Shown here in pieces: positions 1 through 11,466 of a stretch of DNA of 64,000 nt. A program made the position numbers and the translations under genes. Position 1 is the first letter of the stretch. Every line of letters starts with the position of its first letter. The notes beneath the pieces were generated by a model, which was not told where the DNA came from, did no database searches, and saw only the letters and a list, made by a program, of their open reading frames with translations. The stretch spans positions 124,001-188,000 of the forward strand of contig PCDI01000003.1 in the NCBI GenBank assembly GCA_002778195.1, given 5' to 3'. This DNA comes from Raffaelea ambrosiae. Lineage: Eukaryota; Ascomycota; Sordariomycetes; Ophiostomatales; Ophiostomataceae.

Positions 1-155
1 TCCATTTATTTGGCCAAGATTTCCGAGTCTTGAGTCTCGCAAGAAATTCAAACCGCCTCGAAACAAAGCAATTTCCATTTTATATCACAACATTTTCCAA
101 AGAAGCCCCGGCCAAGTTCGATCAATTGATCGAATACAAGAAGAAAACAGCTAAA

Positions 156-1532
156 ATGGGTTCTCCAAAGCATCTGAAGAAGATGTTTTCCTTTATGCAT
201 TCTTCTCGCAAGAATGGCACAACTGACAAGCCCACCACGGACAAATCCACGACCGGCAAATCAAAGATTGTCGAGTCAAAGACTGCCAAGCCAGCCACTA
301 GCAAGCCCACGACTACGAACCCCATGGCTACTGGCAACTCCACGAGCGTTGATTCTGCGGTTGCTCCTTCTTCGTCGTCTTCCAGCAGAAACCCCACGAC
401 CGCGGCGTCTTCGTCTGGCAGCGGGATCAGCGTGTCGAGCAAGAGTTCCCAAGTACCAACACCGTCGCCGGGCAGCGGTCCAGGCAGCATCAAAGCCAAG
501 CCGCAGGGGTTGCCCAAACTGCCTCCGTTTAGCGGGAAAGCCAGCCAGGCCGCGGAAATCATCGTTGAGCCGTCTGGAAACGTGAGGCTCATGACGCCGA
601 GAGAAATGGCGAAGAAGATCGAAGCAGAAGAAGAGGCGGAGCGGGTGAAGCGCGAAGAAGCGGAGAGAGCCAAGCTCCCACGCAACCTCGACACCTTGCC
701 TGCAAAAGTGTTTCTCAAGATTCTCGCCATGGCCGGCATCCGCACCACCACCCAGTGTCGCCGCCTGAACAAGCGCTGCCGCAGCATGATCGACGGCGAC
801 GAGCATATCCAGTTCTGCCTCAACAAGGCCGGCCGAAACGTCCTCCTCGAAATGAAGAAGCTGGACACCCTCCAATGGACCAGCTTTCACGCCATGGCCG
901 ACCAGGTGCGCCAGAAGCAGTGCTGTGTGTGCGGCCGCTCGGCCAACCGCGTGTACCTGCTGACCTGTCGGCGCGTCTGCGGCACCTGCATCGTCAAGGA
1001 GCCCATATTCAGGCCGATCGAACTTTCCGAGGCGGCCCGGCGATTTGGCCTGGACCGGGACGCCATCCTCTCTTCCGTTCCGCACGCGAGGCAGCGCCGG
1101 TCCGCGGTCGAGGGCTGCGACAGACTGGTCGCCGTCGACATGATGTCGGCTCTGGCGGCAGGCATTGCCAAGCACGGCTCCTTCCAAGAAATGGTGGCCT
1201 ACGAGCAAAACACCAGGAAGGCGCCGGACGATGCATCCACCTTCCCGTTCGCGACCATTCGCCCGTACGAGGAGTTGCTCGCCAAGGCCATGTCCGACGG
1301 CACCCTCCTGCCCAAGGCACCCAACATGCCGAGCACCAACAACTTTCTGTTTGACACGATGATGCACGATGCGGGCGTCACGGATCTGCACAAACCTCCT
1401 CGTCCGGCTGATGACCCGCTCGAACTTCTGCCCGGCGGAAAGGCTACTTCGGCCGGTAATGAGGATCCATTTGAAGAGCTATTGCGCAGCGGCACTGGCA
1501 CTATCAGACTGAGATTCGTCAGGAAGAGTTAA
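156..1532 (+). CDS. F-box-like protein with Cys-rich segment
   Basis: Single-exon protein of 458 residues from the ATG at 156. The frame is also open upstream to an ATG at 30, but the 156 start sits in a better context (aaaATGg) and gives a basic N-terminus. Residues about 1-140 are a Ser/Thr/Pro-rich low-complexity region, followed by a Glu/Arg-rich helix at about 150-172. From about residue 174 a segment beginning LPRNLDTLPAKVFLKIL, with a CRRLNKRCR stretch after it, resembles the F-box fold of fungal F-box proteins. Just after it comes a Cys-rich stretch (CCVCG, then C-x3-C-x2-C, about residues 255-285) that could bind zinc. F-box proteins recruit substrates to SCF ubiquitin ligases; that role is inferred from weak similarity. 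The left window edge lies close upstream, so a further 5' exon cannot be excluded. Confidence 0.6.
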   Translation: MGSPKHLKKMFSFMHSSRKNGTTDKPTTDKSTTGKSKIVESKTAKPATSKPTTTNPMATGNSTSVDSAVAPSSSSSSRNPTTAASSSGSGISVSSKSSQVPTPSPGSGPGSIKAKPQGLPKLPPFSGKASQAAEIIVEPSGNVRLMTPREMAKKIEAEEEAERVKREEAERAKLPRNLDTLPAKVFLKILAMAGIRTTTQCRRLNKRCRSMIDGDEHIQFCLNKAGRNVLLEMKKLDTLQWTSFHAMADQVRQKQCCVCGRSANRVYLLTCRRVCGTCIVKEPIFRPIELSEAARRFGLDRDAILSSVPHARQRRSAVEGCDRLVAVDMMSALAAGIAKHGSFQEMVAYEQNTRKAPDDASTFPFATIRPYEELLAKAMSDGTLLPKAPNMPSTNNFLFDTMMHDAGVTDLHKPPRPADDPLELLPGGKATSAGNEDPFEELLRSGTGTIRLRFVRKS

Positions 1533-2410
1533 GGATAGTCAAAGGGAAGAAAGGGTAGAAAGGGGAGCGTGTTTTGGGGGGGGGGGTTCTTTTTTTGGAT
1601 TGGTTAGAGAGCTGTTAAACGAACAAAGGTCGTCGGGCATTGTTTTTTGCTTCTATTTTCTTTGGTATTCTATTTTTTGCATACTCTATTCTTTATTTTT
1701 GCTGTTGGTCTTCCTATTTCCATTTTTGTCTACTCTTCTACTTTTGTTGACCTTTTTTCTGCTTTGGTTGTCGTCCTTGTCCTTGTCATTGTCAGCGTCG
1801 GAATTTCTTTTACTTTCACCCGGCATTTTTATTTTTCTCTGTTTCATTTCGGTTTCCGTTTAACACTTGCCCACCGGCCTCGATTCCAACGTGATAACTA
1901 TTAGCACATACACCCCATATACCCCATAGACGAAATTCTTCGGCAGTTGGATAGAATAAACACAACCAGTAGAATAACAACACCATGAATTAGCCGTTCG
2001 GAAAAAATATTGAAATGAATATTGGTTAATATCAGTAAACTTCAGAAGTACTCATCGAACTTCATCGTTCCCCGCGTTTTCTCTTTCCATACTTATTGTA
2101 CTGCAAAGAACCAATTGTTACAAGCTTGGCGTCACTGTCCGGCAATTCACAAGGCGGACGGCCAAGCCCTATTGTTGAGGGGAATGCAAAGATGCATCAT
2201 CCATGCCATTACTAGCGATGGACCAAAGGAATTAGAGGATATTAGATTCGTTTGAATACTGCACACGCCGTAGAGGAAAGAGACGCACGCCAAAGAAAAG
2301 AAAACCAGTTCAACTTACCGTGTCTATTTCTTTGCCTCATACTGAGACAACGGTCTTTCATAGCAAGACGGAGAAAACGGCCGCATTTGTTTCGCTCACC
2401 AGCTGCGATC
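1533..2410. other. intergenic, T-rich
   Basis: No credible gene. About 1640-1860 is a strongly T-rich tract whose short open frames encode only Leu/Phe/Ser runs. The rest is the upstream region of the xylanase gene. I see no clear TATA box or regulator site. Confidence 0.6.
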
Positions 2411-3094
2411 ATGACTTTTGGTGTACTCAGAGCAGTGCTCCTCACGGCAGTCCTGGCCATGGCGTCTGCCACGGCTGCCTCTGCGATCCCGATCAGAGAC
2501 ACCGCCAGTCCGTCCGAGAGCCTCGAGAACTTTTACTCGTCTTTTTGGAACGACGGCACGGCCAAGGTTAACTACAAGAACGGACCCAACGGGCAGTACA
2601 CGGTCAACTGGACCGGCGACAAGGGCAACTTTGTGGCCGGCAAGGGCTGGAACCCGGGCAGCCCGCGGGCGGTCAACTACTCGGGCACATTCGAGGTCAC
2701 GGGCAACGCCTACTTGTCCATCTACGGGTGGACCACGGGCCCGCTGGTGGAATACTACATTGTCGAGTCGTACGGCTCGCACAAGCCGTGCTCAGACCCA
2801 AAGGACGAAGCGACGCAAAAGGGCAACGTGACGGTGGACGGGTCCGTGTACGAGATCTGGACCAAGACGCGGCGCAACAAGCCGTCGATCCAGGGCACGG
2901 CGACCTTCCAGCAGTACTTTGCCATCCGGACGGACATGCGCGTGGGCGGCACGGTGAACACGGCGGAGCACTTCAAGGCATTCGAGGCCAACGGGCTCAA
3001 GCTGGGACGGCACAACTACATGATCGTGGCGACGGAAGGGCAGGACAGTACCGGGACGGCGGCGATTACTGTCGGGGTAGCTCCTTCGGGGTGA
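2411..3094 (+). CDS. GH11 endo-1,4-beta-xylanase, secreted
   Basis: Single-exon protein of 227 residues; hydrolyses internal beta-1,4 bonds of xylan outside the cell. The ATG at 2411 is chosen because it begins a typical signal peptide (residues 1 to about 25, ending ASA). The frame is open further upstream but without secretion features. The GH11 beta-jelly-roll signatures are clear: NYSGTF at about 89-94, then GNAYLSIYGWTTGPLVEYY with the nucleophile Glu114. The acid/base Glu209 lies in MIVATEGQDSTGTAAITV. The length fits a single-domain GH11 with no carbohydrate-binding module. The short linker-like segment before residue 40 may be a propeptide. The gene converges on the dienelactone hydrolase gene on the minus strand. 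Together with the AA9 enzyme at 14.2 kb it points to plant biomass use. Confidence 0.95.
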   Translation: MTFGVLRAVLLTAVLAMASATAASAIPIRDTASPSESLENFYSSFWNDGTAKVNYKNGPNGQYTVNWTGDKGNFVAGKGWNPGSPRAVNYSGTFEVTGNAYLSIYGWTTGPLVEYYIVESYGSHKPCSDPKDEATQKGNVTVDGSVYEIWTKTRRNKPSIQGTATFQQYFAIRTDMRVGGTVNTAEHFKAFEANGLKLGRHNYMIVATEGQDSTGTAAITVGVAPSG

Positions 3095-3266
3095 TCGGTA
3101 GTGAGGGAGGGAGGGAGTTAGATCGAGAATGAGACAGAGAGAAGACAGGGCTATCAAAAAGCTTGCACTTTTTCTCTTTGACATCTGACATGCCATGCCT
3201 AATAACTCTAATTCCAAACGGGCATCCCTTTTGTTGCACACATGTCGCTCACCAATGCACGACAAT

Positions 3267-4299
3267 TCATGCCACTTCATGATTGCGGATCAACCACATA
3301 TCGAACCAGTCGATGATGCCACGGAGGCTCTGCTCCTTGACCCAGCCTGACAACACTGTTAGTGGCTTTTGTAAAGGGAAAGGGGCCCTTGATCACGAGG
3401 AGATCACACGCACGCTCGTAGGGGTCGCTCAAGTCGCCGCGCGAGGCAAACCCGTGCTTCACGTTGCAGAACAGCTGCAGATGGTAGGGCGTCTTCTCTT
3501 CCACCAGGACGTCGAGGGCCTTGCGGCGCGCCTCGGTGCCAAAGGCGTGGTCCTGGTCAGCGCAGGAGAGAAAGAGGGGTTCTGGCGAGAAGTCTGGTCA
3601 GCCGTCCTGTCACATGCAATGCAGGTGCAGAGGAGATGCAGAAGATGCAGTGGTCGCAACCCAATAGAACGCACTCTTTGTCGCGCGAAAATGGTGCTCT
3701 TGGAGCTGCGACGGGTGGGCAAAGGCCCCGGCATCGATGTCGTCGCTGCCCAGCAGACTGCACACAAACGGCGCGCCAAAGCAGTAGCCGACACAGGCAT
3801 AGCGCGAGACGCCTTCCTTGCCAAAGGCTTTCTTGGCTGCGTCGGCCCACAGGGGGACGTTCTCGGTGGCAAATGAAAAGTGCTTGTTGCGCCAGGCGGC
3901 GTGGTCAAAGTCGGCCGGCGGCTTGCTGTCGTGCGAGCTGCGATACTTGGAGATGGGGTCCTGCAATGCAGTACAGAGTCAAAGGTCAGAACACTGCCCG
4001 TTACCAGCTATGGTGGCATAGCAGCTCACCCCTCGAAAATAGTCCATGCCAAGAGCTATGTAGCCCGCAGCAGCAAAGCCGTCCATGAGCAGCTTGGCGT
4101 TGTTGGACAGGCCCCAGACGTCCGGAAAGTAGAACACGACATGGCCGTTGGCCGCGACCCCGTCGGGAGGCCGGGCGACGTAGGTGGGCACGCCGGCCAG
4201 CTCCTCGTCGGTGCCTTTCGGCGTGCCCGTGTGGATGGAGCCGACATAGCAGCACTGCGATGGCAGCTTGGCGAGGTATTCTTGGTCTTTGTGGGCCAT
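3267..4299 (-). CDS. dienelactone hydrolase family protein
   Basis: Four exons on the minus strand: 4299-4030, 3960-3675, 3581-3414 and 3346-3267, with introns of 69, 93 and 67 bases. The joins close exactly in frame to 267 residues, a normal length for the family. It has the alpha/beta-hydrolase fold with Cys150 as nucleophile in VGYCFGAPF, the acid near Asp196 in CADQDHAFGTEARR, and His228 in VKHGFASRGD. Bacterial dienelactone hydrolases open dienelactones in chlorocatechol degradation. Fungal relatives are mostly uncharacterised cytosolic hydrolases, so the substrate is unknown. No targeting signal is visible. It converges on the xylanase gene, leaving only 172 bases between stop codons. 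Confidence 0.92.
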
Positions 4300-6581
4300 G
4301 GCGAAAGCGAAAGCGAGCGTGCAGTTTGGCGATGGAATGCTTTTGGCTGTCGGTTGTTGGCAGTTCGGTGACAGAACTGTTCACAACACTACTGGCGCTC
4401 CTCTGTCGTCGCGCAATTCCAAAGTGTTATCTACGCTCTGCTCACGCAATCGATGCGACCGGATGGCCAGAGCCGAGCCGAAAACACACACCGTCGCATA
4501 TCCATGCCACCGTTTCAGCCGTCCGTTGCGGTACGTGGCTGTGGGTTTGGAGGCATCATACAGAGAGCTCCCAAAGAAGCCACCGGTGGAGATCGACTTC
4601 CTTCTTGTCAATTGACTAGGCTGCGTATGCCATCACGAGATGGCGACAATGGGAAGACGCAAAAAAAAAAAAAAAAAGGTGCACACCGTGACTAATCTTG
4701 CGATGCTGGCCATGATGTGGTTTCCACAAACGGAAGTCGCCAAGTGATAAAAACGGAGACGGACTTTAGAAGGCAGGCTAGTAGTTACCGAGCGGAAATA
4801 CGGAATGTGACTGAGGACGGAAGCGACGATCTGTCAAGGAGAGCAGAAACGCTAGTTCCTAGACAGATAGACAGTGGCAGACGGCGGGGAAACTGTGGCG
4901 CAAACAAACAAAACAAAAACGGACAGCTGTCTCCGACAGTCTGCGACACGTTTGACCGAGGTGGGGCGAAAGGATGGCGGGAAATTGGGGCACGTCCTAC
5001 AAGCTCACACAAGTTCATACGAGTGTCTCCCCAAAGTGCCTGAACACTGCAGGACTTTTGTTTTCGCTTCGCTTCGCATGCGAGTACGATGGGCGAAAGC
5101 TCGAAAGCAGTAAGATTCGCCAGGACCGCCGCCAAGCGAGGGCGACTCCACCAGTTCCTGGACCGGCTTGCTATCAAAGTGCGATGCCACTGTGTAAGTA
5201 CGGTGTATGTAAGACACAACAACACACAGTCCGCCCTCCCCCCCGAGGTTGGCCTCCGTGAAGAAGGTCCCCGGCACAGACTGCAGGCCTATCTAAGCTT
5301 TATGGAGCTGGGGGGAGCTATTACGCACACGCGAGGAGGCCAGGAAAAAAAATCTTTGAGAGCTACCATGACGGCCTAGTCCGCTTTGGACAAGGTGTCG
5401 GCGGGCGAGCGCCATGGTAGTCGACTCGACCCGCTTTTCAGCTGAGTGGGCTGCTTGGAGAGCTGGAGAGCTATCGGTGGTGTGTGGTTGCGTGGTTGCG
5501 TGGCTGCGTGGTTGCGTGTGCGGCTGGCAAGCTACGGCTTTTAGGGTGTGGGAATGTCTGGTGAGTGTGTGTTTGCGATGCGATCGTCATTTTTTTTATC
5601 TCTGCTAGTCAAATCCCAGGATTGGGGGACCAAAAGCGGAAGGCACCTTTTCGTCACGCCAAAAAACACACCAAAAACACACCAAGATATACCAGAATAC
5701 ACCAAACCGCACCTTTTTCCCTTTTGTTGCTCAGCTCAGCTCACATCGCATGCTTGCTGTGTCTTGGCAGGCGCGCACTGGTTGGCCCCTGCCCTGCGGG
5801 CACCCCACTTCGACAGCCTTGGCAATCGGACCTTTGCCCGTCCTCAGCCAATCTCAGCCCTCTCTGCTAATTCCTCACTAGCAAATTCGCTGGGTCGGAC
5901 TCGCGTGCCCAGACCAGCTAACACCACCCACAGCAAGCAGCCCAGATGCTACGGCCTACCCGACATCCATCGCCCGGGGCGACCAGTGCTACTCTGTTTC
6001 TTACAGGGGGGCTGCTGCTGTGGTCCTCTGTTCAGCTCGCAGCACTGGCCACCGAAGCAGTGGCCGCACCCTCCCTGACGTCACGCAAGGAAGGTGCCTC
6101 GGTGGGCGCAACAACCAGCCACCAGCAAACAGGAAAGGTGATTGTTGGATGACAGGGTCCCTTTTTTTTTTTTTTTTTTTTTTTTTGCCTGCGACGGGGG
6201 CTCCCTTTTTTTTCTTTTTTTTTTCTCCTCAATCTGTCCTCCGATCGTCTGGTCCTGCAGACCGTCGTAGCAATCCGGGCTCTAACTAATAGCTGCCCCC
6301 CGGTTTCCCTTCGTACTCAGTACTCGTACTCGTACTATTATGTAGCTCCATAAGCGTAGCCCTTTGCCTTTCTTTGTTCTCTAATATACCACACCCTATT
6401 ATATTTTTGCGACCACCCCCCCTTAGCTGGAACGCAACACGTCCCCGGGAAAGGACATCTTGCATCTCGATCGACCCAATTGCTTCTCGGACGTGCTCCC
6501 TTCTGTTGCTGCCTGTCCATCCCGCTCGCCTGCACAGGAACACCCTCTCGAGAGCTCCCAGGTATCACCATCGCCGTCACG
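4300..6581. other. long intergenic region with simple repeats
   Basis: 2.3 kb with no gene I can support; the longest plus-strand frame (about 5548-6078) encodes a repetitive, unconvincing product. It holds an A17 tract at 4661-4677, a degenerate 8-base tandem repeat (TGCGTGGT-type) at about 5484-5519, and T25 at 6162-6186 followed by more T runs. It must contain the promoters of the hydrolase (minus) and phospholipase D (plus) genes. Confidence 0.6.
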
Positions 6582-9500
6582 ATGTCGGAGACCGAGCACA
6601 AGCACCACCGCAGCCTCTCTGAGAGGTTCCATGGCCTCAAGGTCAGGATGATCCAGAGAAAGTAGGTTCATTCACGGGCCGATCACGAAGATGGTTGGCC
6701 ATTGAGATCAATGCGCAGCTTGTCCATCACCTGATGAGAATCGACCTGTCGTTCATGTTCATCACATCACATCCATGCACAGCATAGCTGACGATCTTTC
6801 CTCCCTCCCCAGGCATAAAATTGGCAAGCTTGGCAATCTGGTAAGTTGATCTCTCTTGACAGTCTCTGTTGCTTCTCCGCATCTGTTTCTTTTTTCGCCC
6901 TCATCCGTCCCTCTCCGCAACTCCTCGGCCTCTCCCTTGCACCGCCAGACCCCCCTCATCTCATCGTACGATGCGGCACGACACGATGCTGACATCCCCT
7001 TTCTCCTCGCCAGTTCAACCCGGCTCATCGCCACGACGAAGAGCACGAGAAGCAGACCGACGCCAAGCGCACTGCCATCTGCAAGTCGCACCGCTACGAG
7101 TCCTACTTCCCCGAGCAGGAGGGCAACGACATCAAGTGGTACGTCGATGGCCGCGACTACTTCTGGGCCGTGTCCGTGGCCCTCGACAAGGCTCGCGAGA
7201 CCATCTACATTGCCGACTGGTGGCTCTCGCCCGAGCTGTACCTGCGCCGGCCGCCCTCCGAGAACGAGCAGTGGCGGCTGGACAACGTCCTCAAGCGCCG
7301 TGCTGAGGCCGGCGTCAAGATCTACATCATCGTCTACCGTGAAGTCGAAGCTGCCCTGAGCTGCAACTCGGCGCACACCAAGGAAGCTCTGACGAACCTC
7401 TGCCCCAAGGGCACCAAGGGCTACGACAACATCCACGTCATGCGCCATCCGGACCACAACTTCTTCGAAAACGCCGGCGACATGACCTTTTACTGGGCCC
7501 ACCACGAGAAGTTCATTGTCATCGACTACGAGATGGCGTTCATCGGCGGCCTCGATCTCTGCTTCGGCCGCTGGGACAACCGGACACACCCTCTGTCCGA
7601 CATGCACCCTGGTGCGGTCGAGCAAGAGACCTGGCCCGGCCAGGACTTCAACAACAGCCGTGTCGCCGACTTCAAGAACGTCAACGACTGGAACCAGAAC
7701 GACATCAAGAAGAACGAGGCCGGCCGCATGCCCTGGCACGACGTCGCCATGGGTCTCACCGGCCCCTGCATCTACGACATTGGCGAGCACTTTGTGCTGC
7801 GCTGGAACTTTATCAAGCGCGACAAGTACAAGCACGACAAGCGCTTCGACTGGCTGACGCTGCGCGGCCGCGAAGGCAAGGACGAGGACCTCGTTGCCGT
7901 GCAGCGGCCCATGCACCCCATGGGCGAGTACGTCCTGCACCCGCTGCGCCCGCTCGAGACCAAGCCGCAGCTCAAGCCCAACCGCGGCACCATCAAGGCC
8001 CAGCTCGTGCGCTCCGCCGACGACTGGTCCAACGGCACCCTGCTGGAGCACTCCATCCAGAACGCCTACATTGAGCTGATCCGCAACGCCCAGCACTACG
8101 TCTACATTGAGAACCAGTTCTTCATCACCGCCACCGGCGACAAGCAGGGCCCCGTCAAGAACCTGATCGGCCGCGCCATGGTCGACGCCATTGTCAACAA
8201 CGTCAAGAAGGGCAACACCAAGTTCAAGATCATCATCGTCATCCCGGCCGTGCCCGCCTTTGCCGGCGACCTGCGCGACGATGCCGCCCTCGGCACCCGT
8301 GCCATTATGGACTACCAGTACAAGAGCATCTGCCGCGGGCCGGACTCCATCTTTGGGCAGATCCGCTCCCAGGGCGTCGACCCCACCCAGCACATCTTCT
8401 TCTTCAACCTGCGCAGCTACGACCGCCTGCCGAACACGCACACCGCCAAGAAGATCGAGGACAATGCTGGCGTGACCTACCACGAGGTCTCCCACGCCCA
8501 GACCGAGGAAGTGGCCGGCGAGGCCGTGCACGGCAGCAAGGACTATGCGGCGAAGGAGGAGGGCCAGCGGACCGAGTACGAGGAGGAGGCCGCCGAGACC
8601 AAGCGCAAATACGAAGAGGGTCGTCTCAAGGCGGAGGCGGAGGCCAAGGCGGCCAACGGTGTGCATGGCGTGAACGGCGCGAACGGCACCAACGGTGTCG
8701 AGGGCGGCGCCAGCAGCAGCAGTGCCGCGCCTGCCGGCGGTGCGGTTGCCACCACCAACGGCGTCCAGACCAACGGCGTCACGACCAACGGCGCAGCTCC
8801 CCCCTCCGGCAAGGTCGCGCCCAGCGTGGCTTTCCACTCCTACCTCAACCAGGGCAAGGTGTCGGAGGAGACGTGGGAGGGCGACCCGAAGGAGGAGATC
8901 CAGAACTGGATCCAGGAGGAGCTGTACATCCACGCCAAGCTGCTGATTGTCGACGACCGCTACGTGTGCTGCGGCAGCAGCAACCTCAACGACCGCTCGC
9001 AGCTGGGCTCGCACGACTCGGAGCTGAGCATCGTCATGGAGGACACGCGCATGCTCGAGTCCACCATGGGCGGCCAGCCGTACCAGGCCGGCTACCACGC
9101 CGCCACGCTGCGCCGCTTCCTGTGGCGCGAGCACCTGGGCCTGCTGGCGCCCCAGGACAACGACGGCATGAACGACCCCAATGCCCACCCGCCCGGCACG
9201 CCCAACGACGTGCGCGACAAGGACCCCAGCTGGAAGTTTGTTGAGGACCCGCTCAGCGAGGACGTGTGGAAGATGTGGACCGAGCAGGCCACCGTCAACA
9301 CGGAGACCTTCCGGCATCTGTTCCACGCAGACCCTGATGACTATGGTATGTTCCCCATCTTTGTGTTTTTGTGATGATTTGTGTTTTTTTGTCTGTTTTT
9401 TTTGTGTACATCCTTGTTCGTATCCATTCTAACGTCTCAGTCAAAACGTTTGACGACTACAACCGCTACATGCCGTCCAAGGGCGTCAAGCCCGGCCACA

Positions 9501-9655
9501 TCTTCGACCAGTTCATCCCGCCCGAGGACATCCGGACCAAGCTCGACCTGATCAAGGGCCACCTGGTGTGGCACCAGCTCGACTTCCTCAAGGACGCCGA
9601 GATGGCCGAGTACGGCCTGCAGAAGAACGCCCTGACCGAGAGTGTGTACGCCTAA
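6582..9655 (+). CDS. phospholipase D with two HKD motifs
   Basis: Four exons: 6582-6661, 6813-6840 (only 28 bases), 7014-9345 and 9441-9655, giving 884 residues. Hydrolyses phosphatidylcholine to phosphatidic acid and choline, acting at membranes in signalling and trafficking. The first HKD motif starts at His200 (HEKFIVIDYEMAFIGG, then LDLCFGRWD). The second starts at His676 (HAKLLIVDDRYVCCGSSN). The N-terminus is short and I see no PX or PH domain, so this matches the compact fungal type rather than the long Spo14 type. Between the motifs, about residues 500-620 form an unusual insert: a charged Glu/Lys/Arg helix followed by a low-complexity Asn-Gly/Ser/Thr/Ala stretch. The C-terminus after the last intron (VKTFDDYNRY) is well formed. 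Confidence 0.95.
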
Positions 9656-10576
9656 AGGAAATGCGAACGACGAACGGGACGTGGAAGGGTGATGCATTGC
9701 TGCACTGAACGGATACATTGTATGGAAGGTAATGAGGAGGAAATCAAGGACTGGGGGTGAATGGGAAGAGGGATCGCAACGGAAAAACGTGAAAAAAAAA
9801 AGAGAGAGAAACACCGGTGTTCTGTTTCGCCTTTTGCTTTTCCGTTCTTTGGCATTGTTTTCTTTGTTTTTCTTTTTTCTTTTTTCTTTGCGTCTTTTTC
9901 GTTTCTTGCTTTGTCTTTTGTAATTGTGTTTTCTTTTTCACTGCCTTCTTTTTGGTTCCATTTTCGTTTCTTTTGGTTTTTTTCCTTCTCTGTTTCTATA
10001 TATCCAGATGAGAGTTGGGTGCCCCAGAGATACACCTCTTGGCATCCTTCTCGACTTGTTTTGGTAGTTGCAACTTTTTGTCCTCTTTTTCTCCCTGTTC
10101 TTTTTTCGTCCCTTTTTGTGTGTGCTTATGCACAGCTCACAAGTGGCCCGACTTCGTATTTTCCATGGCAATTGCCCAATCCAGCAGCTGCCCGTCCACG
10201 CCATCCCCTCCCCCATTCCCATGACGCAGCATCACGTGCTAGTTGCCTTGGTATCTCACGCCCGCCATACACAGCGGAAAGATACATTCGTACTCGTAGT
10301 TCTTGCCCCTGAAATCTGTCCCCTAGTACCCCACTGTTTTGCAGCTGCCCCTCCCTTTACAGCTCTCATTCCCACTGCTGAGTCGGTGGGATTTTGGCCC
10401 TCACAATCCTGACCGCTTTGTCGAGCAACCTCTCTATCCTAACCGCCCTCACCTCCTTTCTCTCTCTCTTTCTCTCTCTCTCTCCTCCCTTCGTCGCAGC
10501 CGAACCCCCTAATTCCAGCCTCTCCTCTGTTTGTTTTTCTGTTCCACTCGACTCCTACTTCTCTATTTCCGAAACC
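9656..10576. other. intergenic, pyrimidine-rich
   Basis: No gene seen. T-rich tract at about 9839-10000 downstream of phospholipase D, and a CT-rich tract at about 10456-10495 about 85-120 bases upstream of the glycolipid transfer protein start. CT tracts in this position are common in fungal promoters. Confidence 0.6.
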
Positions 10577-11466
10577 ATGGCGACCGCAGTGGCAGCAGTC
10601 CCCGTCGGCGGCACCTTTATCGACACGTTCCGCAAGTCGTTTGAGGATGTTCCTGTGGATGCGGCCAACGGCAATGCCATCGAGACCACGGCCTTCCTCG
10701 AGGCTGCCGAGTCGCTGACGACCATGTTCGGTGGGTTCGCATTGAGGAGATTGGGGCTGTGAAGTGGCAGCACACAAGGGCTGCTCGCTTGTTTGCTCGT
10801 CTGCTAACGCTCGACTGCTGCTGCTGCTGCTGTTAGATGTCCTCGGCTCTGTGGCCTTCTCGCCCGTCAAGAGTGACATGCTGGGCAACGTCAAGGTAGG
10901 CTATACTGTCTGTATGTGCTGTTCTCATCCCTGTCCCCGTGTCGCTGACTCTTCTGTGTGCCTGCCTCAGAAAATCCGTGACCGCCAGCTGGCCGCCCCT
11001 GGCGAGTCCCTGACCCTGCAGGATCTCGTCCGCAACGAGCTCAAGACGAAGAAGCACACTGCCACGGAGGGCCTTCTATGGCTTGTTCGGTGAGTTCTGC
11101 GCTGGACTTATACAGCCGGGCCGGGGCAGGACAAACAGCAAGCTGACAACCACCCCCCTCCCTCAACACAGCGGCCTCGACTTCACCTACCAGGCTCTCA
11201 GCCAGAACGTGGCCAAGGAGTCCGAAGAGCTCGCCGACTCCTTCCGCGCCGCCTACAGCAACACCCTCAAGCCTTACCACAGCTTCCTCATCAAGCCCAT
11301 CTTCAGCGCCGCCATGGGCGCCTGCCCTTACCGCAAGGACTTTTACACCAAGCTGTCCGACGACCAGACCACCATCTACGAGCAGCTCAAGACGTACCTG
11401 GCCGCTCTGGGCAAGATCGTCGACATCCTCAAGGCCTTCATGGCCAGCAAGGAGGCCAAGTGGTAG
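10577..11466 (+). CDS. het-c2: HET-C2-like glycolipid transfer protein
   Basis: Four exons: 10577-10730, 10837-10895, 10971-11089 and 11172-11466. They close in frame to 208 residues, the length I recall for Podospora HET-C. It is a single all-helical GLTP domain that carries glycosphingolipids between membranes in the cytosol. The sugar-headgroup site is intact: Asp65, Asn69 and Lys72 in the DMLGNVKKI segment, Trp108 in TATEGLLWLVR, and His147 in LKPYHSFL. Motifs such as AAESLTT and DVLGSVAFSPVK match the het-c2 group, the locus that triggers non-self recognition in Podospora through NLR partners. Whether it has an allorecognition role here cannot be told from one allele, and no NLR gene lies in this window. 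Confidence 0.93.

Noticed and set aside
5548..6078. 176-codon plus-strand frame upstream of phospholipase D
   Set aside because: Low-complexity product rich in Pro/Ser/His with no domain; lies amid repeats and homopolymers.
6762..9326. Open frame of 854 codons antisense to phospholipase D
   Set aside because: Same composition artefact, with Val/Leu/Gly-rich product and no recognisable motif, while the plus strand has both HKD motifs.
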